6,984 nucleotides of DNA from an uncultured Actinomycetes bacterium (GTDB taxonomy: Bacteria > Actinomycetota > Actinomycetes > Nanopelagicales > Nanopelagicaceae). Of this stretch, positions 1 through 4,836 are shown piece by piece (position 1 is the stretch's first letter; every line of letters starts with the position of its first letter). The notes beneath the pieces were generated by a model. That model was not told where the DNA came from and ran no database searches. It saw nothing but the letters and a program-made list of their open reading frames with translations. The stretch is taken from assembly GCA_903842855.1 (NCBI GenBank), contig CAIMNT010000099.1, positions 1 to 6,984 of the forward strand, written 5' to 3'. The position numbers and the translations under genes were made by a program.

Positions 1-43
1 AGGGACGATGGGATCGTCGCAACTACGACAATTAATAAACTCC
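1..43 (-). terminator. Possible terminator hairpin after the exporter operon (cut by window edge)
   Basis: The inverted repeat GACGAT (4-9) / ATCGTC (13-18), with a 3-nt loop, lies 25 nt beyond the stop codon of the last exporter gene on the minus strand. The window ends 3 nt past the stem in the transcription direction, so it cannot be seen whether a U-tract follows. It could be an intrinsic terminator or a chance hairpin. No coding region is visible here. Confidence 0.3.
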
Positions 44-874
44 TTAACGCAAGAAGAGTTTTGTTAATCGCTTCGTTGTAAACGTGACTCCAATTGCAGC
101 CATCATTGCAAAGTAGAGCACGTGCCACATGATTCCCCAGTCAACAATTCCTAATGTGAAGTCGCGAACCATCGCAATTCCCTGCCAAAGTGGAAGTGCC
201 TTCAAGAATCCCTGCAGATAACCTGGATAGACGGTGAGCGGGTAGAACGAACCAGAGAATAGAAAAAGTGGCAGCATCGCGATATTGATGAAATCCATCT
301 GCTGAAAAGTTGTGAAGCACGATGTGATCGCCATTCCTATTGAGGCAAAGCCAAAGGCGATCAGTACCGCAGCCGGTATTGCCAAAATTCCCCACCAACT
401 TGGAATCAATCCTGCGGGAACTGCGATACACATGAAGCCTAGGGTGTAAGCCAGGCCGCGAATTAACGCCCAGCCAATCTCGCCGAGAGCCACATCAACT
501 GAACCGAGTGATGTCTGCAGCATGCCTTGGTAGATGCGATCGAACTTGAGTTTAAAGAAGACGTTCCAGGTGGAGTCGTAGATAGCGCCGTTCATTGCGC
601 TGGTTGCCAATAACCCTGGTGCGATAAACATTGCATAACTAACGACGCGGCCACCAGGCAATGTGATAGTTCCGATCAAATGTCCTAAGCCATAACCGAA
701 TGAGAGCAAATACAGCACGGGCTCAAAGAAACCAGAGAGGACCGCAATCCAGGCCGAGTTCTTAAATGCCATCCAGCTGCGCTCGAGCAGAACTTGGGGG
801 CGACCGGCAATACTTCCCTCACCTAATGAGCCGCGACGTGATTGGGCGATTGAAACTGCGGTATCAATACTCAT
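44..874 (-). CDS. ABC-2 type transporter permease (second permease of the exporter operon)
   Basis: Membrane subunit of an ABC exporter, 276 aa, the usual size for single-domain ABC-2 permeases of the NodJ/DrrB type. A cytoplasmic N-terminus of about 40 residues is followed by about six hydrophobic segments, near residues 42-62, 79-98, 132-153, 160-184, 194-212 and 249-266. Family-like motifs are FLFSGSFYPL (204-213), on or beside the fifth segment, and PLWQGIAMVRDFTLG (228-242) before the last one. It is clearly related to the upstream permease: APGLLATSAM and LPLFLFSGSFY have close counterparts there. The ATG overlaps the stop of that gene by 4 nt (TCAT on the plus strand, ATGA in the coding sense), which fixes the start and suggests translational coupling. 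The likely assembly is two different permeases plus an ATPase dimer. The substrate is unknown; drug, lipid or polysaccharide export are all known for this family. Confidence 0.9.
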   Translation of the reverse strand: MSIDTAVSIAQSRRGSLGEGSIAGRPQVLLERSWMAFKNSAWIAVLSGFFEPVLYLLSFGYGLGHLIGTITLPGGRVVSYAMFIAPGLLATSAMNGAIYDSTWNVFFKLKFDRIYQGMLQTSLGSVDVALGEIGWALIRGLAYTLGFMCIAVPAGLIPSWWGILAIPAAVLIAFGFASIGMAITSCFTTFQQMDFINIAMLPLFLFSGSFYPLTVYPGYLQGFLKALPLWQGIAMVRDFTLGIVDWGIMWHVLYFAMMAAIGVTFTTKRLTKLFLR

Positions 875-1695
875 TCGCTTAACCGCTTTTCAAATTCGCG
901 ATATGCCAGCCACATTCCAAATGCCAGCATTGCAATCAAATATCCAAAGTGGACAATAAACATTACAAAGCTGATGTGATGACCATAGGTCATATACCGA
1001 CCGAGCTCGGTGGCGTGCCAGATCGGCGAGGCCCAACCTACCCAGCGCAGATAAATAGGAAGTGTAGATAGTTGATAGAAGGTTCCAGAGAACAAGAAGA
1101 GCGGCATCATGATGAAACGCCCCAAAATATTGAAGAATTGATCATCATTTCTGATCCAGGCAGAGACACCTAACATCAGAGCGCCGAAGGCAGAGCCGGC
1201 AAGTAGACCAACGAGCACCGCGAACCAACCGCGCGCACTACTAAATCCTCCGAAGAGGTCGATCACAACTCCGTACACCACCGTTGAAAATGCTGCGCGC
1301 AGAAAAGAGCTTAAGAAAACCCCATTTGCGATCTGCCTGCCGGAAAGTGGTGTGGCATTCATGGCATAAAAGACCTTGCCCCATTTAAAACCTTGGATCG
1401 TGGTAAAGACCGTCTCATCCATCGCGGTTTGAATTGCCGCGGTCGCAAGCAATGCAGGTGCTAAAAATGTTAAGTACTTAACTCCGTCGACTCCGCCAGA
1501 ATGATTATTAATGAGTTTGCCAACACCTAATCCAACCGCGACTAAATAGAGGGTCGGGTTAGCGACAGCGATCGAGACGACAACCGGAATAAATTTTCGC
1601 ATATTTAAAATACGCGACTCCGCTACTGAGTATGCTCCGCGCGATTTAATGCGTTGCACATCCACTAGTTTGAGAGAACCTTGTCTAATTGCCAT
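871..1695 (-). CDS. ABC-2 type transporter permease (first permease of the exporter operon)
   Basis: Integral membrane subunit of an ABC exporter, 274 aa. Six hydrophobic segments are visible near residues 36-58, 75-92, 122-148, 157-180, 187-208 and 241-264, with FLFSGTFY at 200-207 and SPIWHATELGR at 223-233, the region that in ABC-2 permeases reads roughly PL-H-x-x-x-L-R. It starts 10 nt after the stop of the ATPase gene and overlaps the next permease by 4 nt, so the three genes form one operon. No good Shine-Dalgarno precedes the ATG (AGAACCACC), so translation probably depends on ribosomes arriving from the ATPase gene. An internal ATG at residue 32 is possible, but it would remove most of the cytoplasmic N-terminus expected in this family. 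The similarity to the neighbouring permease suggests an old duplication giving a heterodimeric channel. The transported compound cannot be inferred. Confidence 0.9.
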   Translation of the reverse strand: MAIRQGSLKLVDVQRIKSRGAYSVAESRILNMRKFIPVVVSIAVANPTLYLVAVGLGVGKLINNHSGGVDGVKYLTFLAPALLATAAIQTAMDETVFTTIQGFKWGKVFYAMNATPLSGRQIANGVFLSSFLRAAFSTVVYGVVIDLFGGFSSARGWFAVLVGLLAGSAFGALMLGVSAWIRNDDQFFNILGRFIMMPLFLFSGTFYQLSTLPIYLRWVGWASPIWHATELGRYMTYGHHISFVMFIVHFGYLIAMLAFGMWLAYREFEKRLSE

Positions 1696-1705
1696 GGTGG
1701 TTCTG

Positions 1706-2638
1706 CTATTCGATCAGTGTTCGACCGGTAAGACGCAAGAAGACATCCTCAAGGGAGCTTCGGCGCACGAGTGAGGTAAGTGGATGTAGCCCTTTTTGGC
1801 TGAGGTTATGCAAGAGCGCTTCACCATCATCCGCGTACATCAAAATGCGATCTGGTAGCACCTCAATGCGCTCGACCAACTCTTGCAGTTGTGGTGCAAC
1901 GACCGCATTGCGATCTGAACCAAAGCGAACTTCAACGACCTCTTTGGTGGAGTAACTCTTGATCAAACCGGCAGGGGAGTCCTCGGCCATGATCGAACCT
2001 TTATCCATCACCATGAGGCGATCGCAGAGTTGTTCCGCCTCATCCATGTAGTGGGTGGTGATCAGAAGCGTTACACCCTGCTCTTTAAGACGGAACAAGC
2101 GATCCCAGAGAATGTGGCGGGCTTGCGGATCCAAACCAGTTGTAGGTTCATCGAGCATCAAAATCTCGGGCTCACTGATGAGGGCGCGAGCGATGGTGAG
2201 GCGGCGCTTCATTCCTCCGCTGAGGGCGTCGACCTTGACGGTGCGCTTTTCGGTTAGTTGCGCGAAATCGAGCAGCTCTTCAATCTTTGGCTTGATGAAC
2301 TTCTTTGAAAGTCCAAAGTAGCGACCATATATATAGAGGTTCTCCTCTACGGTCAGGGCCTGATCCAAGTTGTCCGCCTGGGGGACTACGCCCAGATGGG
2401 CCTTGATCTCGGGGCCAAACTTCTCAGGATCCTTGCCCAAGATGGTGATCTCACCGCTAGTGCGGGTGAGGGTGGCGGCGATGATCCGCATGGTGGTCGA
2501 CTTTCCGGCTCCGTTTGGGCCAAGAAAACCGAAAGATTCACCCTTTCGGACCTGAAAATTGATGCCGTCAACCGCCGTGAAGTCGCCATAGCGCTTCACC
2601 AACTGATTCGCCTCGATGAGAATCTCGTTTTTACTCAT
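1706..2638 (-). CDS. ABC exporter ATP-binding protein, DrrA/NodI-like
   Basis: Cytoplasmic ATPase that would power the two ABC-2 permeases encoded just downstream, 310 aa. All motifs of an active nucleotide-binding domain are present: Walker A GPNGAGKST (40-48), Q-loop glutamine Q87 in VVPQADN, signature LSGGMKRRL (139-147), Walker B ILMLDEP with catalytic E164 (159-165), D-loop GLDP (168-171) and switch histidine H196 in ITTHYMDEAE. The C-terminal extension of about 80 residues ends in SSLEDVFLRLTGR (294-306), typical of the DrrA/NodI/CcmA-type exporters that pair with ABC-2 permeases. It is the first gene of the operon and reads away from mraZ. No Shine-Dalgarno is visible before the ATG; a candidate promoter lies so close that the transcript may be nearly leaderless. 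Self-resistance or lipid/glycan export are possible roles, but the sequence does not decide. Confidence 0.95.
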   Translation of the reverse strand: MSKNEILIEANQLVKRYGDFTAVDGINFQVRKGESFGFLGPNGAGKSTTMRIIAATLTRTSGEITILGKDPEKFGPEIKAHLGVVPQADNLDQALTVEENLYIYGRYFGLSKKFIKPKIEELLDFAQLTEKRTVKVDALSGGMKRRLTIARALISEPEILMLDEPTTGLDPQARHILWDRLFRLKEQGVTLLITTHYMDEAEQLCDRLMVMDKGSIMAEDSPAGLIKSYSTKEVVEVRFGSDRNAVVAPQLQELVERIEVLPDRILMYADDGEALLHNLSQKGLHPLTSLVRRSSLEDVFLRLTGRTLIE

Positions 2639-2650
2639 AAGTGAGAGAGC

Positions 2651-2680
2651 CTATTAGTTCTGCGCTCGCCTCATTGCCAA
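2651..2680 (-). promoter_or_regulatory. Candidate promoter of the ABC exporter operon
   Basis: On the minus strand, TTGGCA (2680-2675, 5 of 6 matches to the -35 consensus) is followed after 18 nt by TAATAG (2656-2651, a weak -10). The -10 ends 12 nt before the ATG, so transcription would start only about 5 nt upstream of the start codon. That agrees with the lack of a Shine-Dalgarno. Leaderless or near-leaderless mRNAs are common in actinobacteria. The -10 match is poor, so this is tentative. Confidence 0.35.
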
Positions 2681-2734
2681 TTTCTCTCTATCTACTTAGC
2701 CCTCAATTGGTGAGGTGTGGAGAGATTGTGCAGA

Positions 2735-2781
2735 AAAATGGGCTGGAGTGGTTGAAAAAGGGGAAAAGTGGAGTAAAGTGG
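2735..2781 (+). promoter_or_regulatory. MraZ operator: 10-bp-phased direct repeats upstream of mraZ
   Basis: Five heptamers sit in strict 10-bp register: AAAATGG (2735-2741), GGAGTGG (2745-2751), AAAAAGG (2755-2761), AAAGTGG (2765-2771) and AAAGTGG (2775-2781). The last two are identical. They match the MraZ box described in mollicutes (AAAGTG followed by G/T and three free bases, repeated every 10 bp) and resemble the TGGG repeats with 10-bp spacing bound by E. coli MraZ. MraZ is a ring-shaped oligomer that contacts successive repeats on one face of the DNA. The position, directly upstream of mraZ and over its likely promoter, fits autorepression. Which outer, weaker copies are bound is not known. 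Confidence 0.75.
2752..2779 (+). promoter_or_regulatory. Candidate mraZ/dcw promoter embedded in the operator
   Basis: TTGAAA (2752-2757) and TAAAGT (2774-2779), 16 nt apart, match the -35 and -10 consensus at 5 of 6 and 4 of 6 positions. Both lie within the phased MraZ repeats, so MraZ binding would block RNA polymerase. Transcription would start near 2786, giving a leader of about 55 nt. The tract is purine-rich, so chance matches are easy. Confidence 0.45.
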
Positions 2782-2827
2782 TGAATGTTCACGATTCGGG
2801 GGAATTGTGAGCGTGTAAGTGGTGAAA

Positions 2828-2834
2828 AAAGGGG
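2828..2834 (+). promoter_or_regulatory. Ribosome binding site of mraZ
   Basis: AAAGGGG lies 6 nt before the mraZ ATG, a good Shine-Dalgarno at normal spacing that supports the start at 2841. It sits inside a second, imperfect copy of the operator sequence (2819-2839). Confidence 0.7.
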
Positions 2835-2840
2835 ATAAAG

Positions 2841-3272
2841 ATGTTCTTGGGGACCCACGAGCCAAAGCTCGACGACAAGGGTCGCATTATCTTGCCCGCC
2901 AGATTCCGTGATGATTTAGCAAAAGGGCTCGTCATAACTAAGGGCCAAGAGCGCTGCCTCTACGTCTTTCCAATGGGGGAGTTCACCGCGATTACAGAGC
3001 GGATGCGCCAAGCACCCGTGACCGAAAAAGGCGCTCGCGACTACATGCGGGTGATGTTCGCCGGAGCTCACGATGAGGTTCCAGATAAGCAGGGCAGAGT
3101 CACCATTCCCGGCGGCCTGCGTTCATATGCCGGTCTAGAGAAAGAGTGCGTCGTCATCGGCGCTAATACCCGTTTAGAAATCTGGGATTTCGCAGCCTGG
3201 AATACCTATCTCGCCGATCGCGAGATGGGCTTCGCTGACGTATCTACGGAGGTGCTGCCAGGACTCTTCTAA
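2841..3272 (+). CDS. mraZ: Transcriptional regulator MraZ
   Basis: DNA-binding regulator of the division and cell wall cluster, 143 aa, normal full length. It contains the two tandem SpoVT/AbrB-like MraZ repeats. The first has DDKGRIILPARFR (11-23), the second DKQGRVTIP (82-90); the DxxGR turns of the two repeats form the DNA-contacting surface in the family. The C-terminus EVLPGLF resembles actinobacterial homologues as I remember them. The ATG follows a good Shine-Dalgarno (AAAGGGG, 6 nt spacing), and MFLGTHEPKLD is a typical MraZ N-terminus, so the start is secure. MraZ usually represses its own operon by binding phased repeats upstream, and such repeats are present at 2735-2781. It is separated from rsmH by 200 nt, wider than all later gene junctions in the cluster. 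Confidence 0.97.
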   Translation: MFLGTHEPKLDDKGRIILPARFRDDLAKGLVITKGQERCLYVFPMGEFTAITERMRQAPVTEKGARDYMRVMFAGAHDEVPDKQGRVTIPGGLRSYAGLEKECVVIGANTRLEIWDFAAWNTYLADREMGFADVSTEVLPGLF

Positions 3273-3301
3273 GCGTTCAAAAACTAAAAACTAAATAGAT
3301 C

Positions 3302-3327
3302 GGCCCAACGAATTCTCTCGTTAGGCC
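3302..3327 (+). other. Hairpin 1 in the mraZ-rsmH spacer
   Basis: GGCC (3302-3305) and AACGA (3307-3311) pair with TCGTT (3318-3322) and GGCC (3324-3327). This leaves a single C-A mismatch and a 6-nt loop ATTCTC. Nine base pairs in this order are unlikely to be pure chance. No U-tract follows, so it is not a classic intrinsic terminator. It starts 29 nt after the mraZ stop. Confidence 0.5.
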
Positions 3328-3350
3328 ATCGCCGACTTCATATCAACGAC

Positions 3351-3399
3351 GTCACTTCCCCGGCGCCGTTCCCCCCACGATCCGTCGGTCGGCGGTGAC
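3351..3399 (+). other. Hairpin 2 in the mraZ-rsmH spacer
   Basis: GTCAC (3351-3355) pairs with GTGAC (3395-3399), and CGCCG (3364-3368) with CGGCG (3390-3394). The two helices are contiguous on the 3' side and separated by an 8-nt bulge, TTCCCCGG, on the 5' side. A small ACG/CGT stem (3377-3379 with 3383-3385) can form inside the apical loop. The pairing was found by eye; no folding energy was computed. Confidence 0.4.
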
Positions 3400-3460
3400 C
3401 TAACTAGAGAGCTCTGAAATGAATGAAAGTTTTTCAATTAATTAAAAAGTGATCAAAGAA

Positions 3461-3468
3461 AGGGGGAG
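3461..3468 (+). promoter_or_regulatory. Ribosome binding site that decides the rsmH start
   Basis: AGGGGGAG ends 4 nt before the ATG at 3473, a strong Shine-Dalgarno at usable spacing. The in-frame GTG at 3449 lies upstream of this site and has only A+T-rich sequence before it. The ATG is therefore preferred. Confidence 0.75.
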
Positions 3469-3472
3469 CAAG

Positions 3473-4432
3473 ATGTCACATCAACATATACCTGTCGCGT
3501 TAGAGCGTTGCATCGAGCTACTTACCCCCGCCATTGAATATTCACTATCCCACAATCCTTCGACATATCTCATTGATGCCACTCTTGGCCTAGGGGGTCA
3601 TACCAGAGCGTTACTTGAAAAATTCCCAACACTGATCGTTATCGGGATCGATCGTGATGAGAGCGCAATTGCTATTGCTCGCGAGAGAGTTCTTCCATTT
3701 GAGGATCGCCTCGTCATTGCGCATACAACCTACGATGCAATCGAAGAGATAATGCGTGAACACGGGATCAACAAAGTAGCCGGGATCCTCTTTGATCTTG
3801 GCGTCTCCTCTATGCAATTAGATGATGGCGAACGCGGCTTTGCCTATTCTCATGATGCACCTCTTGATATGCGCATGGACCAGAGCAGCGGGCACACCGC
3901 CTTTGATGTTTTGAATACGTACGATCACAGTGCACTAGTACGTATTTTGCGCATGTACGGCGAAGAGAAATTTGCACCGCGTATCGCCGATTTCATTATT
4001 GAGGCGCGTACCGAGGGCAGACTCAAGACAACAAAAGAATTGGCAGAACTTGTCAAGAACGCCATTCCTGCAGCGGCCCGCCGAACTGGTGGAAACCCAG
4101 CAAAACGCACCTTCCAAGCGTTGCGCATAGAAGTTAATCATGAGTTAGCAATTCTTGAACGAGCGATCCCAGCCGCCCTTAAAGCTCTAGATATTCATGG
4201 ACGCCTGGTCGTCATGGCTTATCAATCACTCGAAGATAAAATTGTGAAATCTGCGTTGAGTGAGGTAACCGAATCCAAGACGCCGCGCGGGCTTCCTATA
4301 GATCTGCCAGATAGCGCCGCGAAGTATGCACTTGTTATGCGGGGGAGCGAGGCGGCATCGGATGCCGAGATCGTGACTAATCCGCGCGCACAATCCATGC
4401 GGCTGCGGGCTGTCGAAAGGTTGACGGCATAA
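3473..4432 (+). CDS. rsmH: 16S rRNA (cytosine(1402)-N4)-methyltransferase RsmH (MraW)
   Basis: Methylates N4 of C1402 in 16S rRNA, in the P-site region of the small ribosomal subunit, using S-adenosylmethionine. The protein has 319 aa from the ATG at 3473, normal for the family. Motifs in order: HIPV (5-8), SAM-binding motif I DATLGLGGHT (35-44), acidic GIDRD (58-62), DLGVSSMQLDDGERGF (108-123), DMRMD (132-136), GEEKFAPRIA (163-172), NPAKRTFQALRIEVN (208-222), YQSLEDK (250-256) and the C-terminal NPRAQSMRLRAVER. The YQSLED form replaces FHSLED of many other bacteria, and I recall it from actinobacteria. Asn208 stands where HPA-type homologues have His. A GTG at 3449 would add eight residues (MIKERGSK), but it lies upstream of the Shine-Dalgarno and outside the conserved N-terminus. 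The stop overlaps the next ATG by one base (TAATG). It is co-transcribed with division genes by long-standing cluster conservation, although its own target is the ribosome. Confidence 0.97.
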   Translation: MSHQHIPVALERCIELLTPAIEYSLSHNPSTYLIDATLGLGGHTRALLEKFPTLIVIGIDRDESAIAIARERVLPFEDRLVIAHTTYDAIEEIMREHGINKVAGILFDLGVSSMQLDDGERGFAYSHDAPLDMRMDQSSGHTAFDVLNTYDHSALVRILRMYGEEKFAPRIADFIIEARTEGRLKTTKELAELVKNAIPAAARRTGGNPAKRTFQALRIEVNHELAILERAIPAALKALDIHGRLVVMAYQSLEDKIVKSALSEVTESKTPRGLPIDLPDSAAKYALVMRGSEAASDAEIVTNPRAQSMRLRAVERLTA

Positions 4433-4836
4433 TGGCGCTGACGCAGATTGATTCCCCAGCACTTGAAAGTAAGCAGCGCTCACGGGTCCGAGAGTTCGCG
4501 GATCAAACTCGAGCCGCTCTGAAATTAGTCCCTGACTTAACCGTTGATAACAGCGAGAGCGTGAGCAATCGCGCATTCTTCGCTTTCTTGATCGGGCTAT
4601 TTACCGCTGGGCTCCTTCTCCTGCTCAGCGTAAATACCGCCCTCACATCGGGGGCTTTTACCTTAGAAAATATGAAGCTCCACCTTGCAGCGGTCAATGA
4701 TCAAAGAGACTCAGTGCTCAATCAAGTGGCCACATTTTCATCTCCCAATAACTTGGCGAAGGCAGCAACAAAACTTGGAATGCAACCACAGACCGCCATT
4801 AATTTCTTAAATATCAACGGTGGCCCCACAAAATGA
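4432..4836 (+). CDS. ftsL: FtsL-like septum formation protein
   Basis: Small bitopic membrane protein, 134 aa, between rsmH and ftsI, the standard place of ftsL. A charged cytoplasmic N-terminus of about 47 residues is followed by one strong transmembrane segment (about 48-71, with GLLLLLSV). Next comes a heptad-like outer region (about 76-101: LENMKLHLAAVNDQRDSVLNQV) that could form a coiled coil, and a C-terminal segment SPNNLAKAATKLGMQPQ (104-120). The A-x-x-LGM-x-P pattern is typical of FtsL/DivIC-type proteins. Such proteins form a complex with FtsB/DivIC and FtsQ that activates septal wall synthesis by FtsW-FtsI. Sequence similarity within this family is low, so the assignment rests mainly on topology, the C-terminal motif and position. 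The ATG overlaps the rsmH stop (TAATG), with AAAGG at 4416-4420 as a rather distant Shine-Dalgarno (11 nt). The stop overlaps the ftsI ATG by 4 nt. Confidence 0.85.
   Translation: MALTQIDSPALESKQRSRVREFADQTRAALKLVPDLTVDNSESVSNRAFFAFLIGLFTAGLLLLLSVNTALTSGAFTLENMKLHLAAVNDQRDSVLNQVATFSSPNNLAKAATKLGMQPQTAINFLNINGGPTK

Larger units (their letters stand above)
3273..3472 (+). other. mraZ-rsmH spacer, probable structured leader of rsmH
   Basis: I find no convincing open reading frame in this 200-nt gap. It holds three blocks. The first is a hairpin at 3302-3327. The second is a G+C-rich interval with C-runs that can fold as a longer stem at 3351-3399. The third is an A+T-rich stretch (3417-3448, containing TTAATTAA at 3438-3445) that could hold a promoter, for example ATTAAT at 3437-3442 with a weak upstream CTGAAA at 3414-3419. 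Then come the rsmH ribosome binding site and start. An actinobacterial RNA motif named mraW is described in the leaders of mraW (rsmH) operons; whether this spacer belongs to it needs a covariance-model search. Confidence 0.45.

Noticed and set aside
44..2638. Naming the exporter as daunorubicin resistance DrrAB or nodulation NodIJ
   Set aside because: Those names reflect general similarity of the family; nothing in the sequence or neighbourhood identifies the substrate.
1689..2644. Several plus-strand open frames of 61-88 codons opposite the ABC ATPase
   Set aside because: They lie entirely within a gene with a complete set of ATPase motifs on the other strand, have no recognisable domains and no supporting start signals.
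2717..2822. Phased short repeats considered as a CRISPR array or tandem-repeat locus
   Set aside because: The repeat unit is 7 bp in a 10-bp period with no spacers, which fits protein binding sites and not CRISPR.
3302..3327. Hairpin 1 read as an intrinsic terminator after mraZ
   Set aside because: No run of T follows the stem, and the operon is expected to continue into rsmH.
3449..3472. GTG start giving RsmH eight extra residues (MIKERGSK)
   Set aside because: The GTG lies upstream of the strong Shine-Dalgarno at 3461-3468, and conserved homology begins only at HIPV after the ATG at 3473.
4226..4576. Minus-strand open frame of 116 codons across the rsmH/ftsL junction
   Set aside because: Its composition is rich in R, S, C and H as in shadow frames, and it runs antisense to two well-supported genes.
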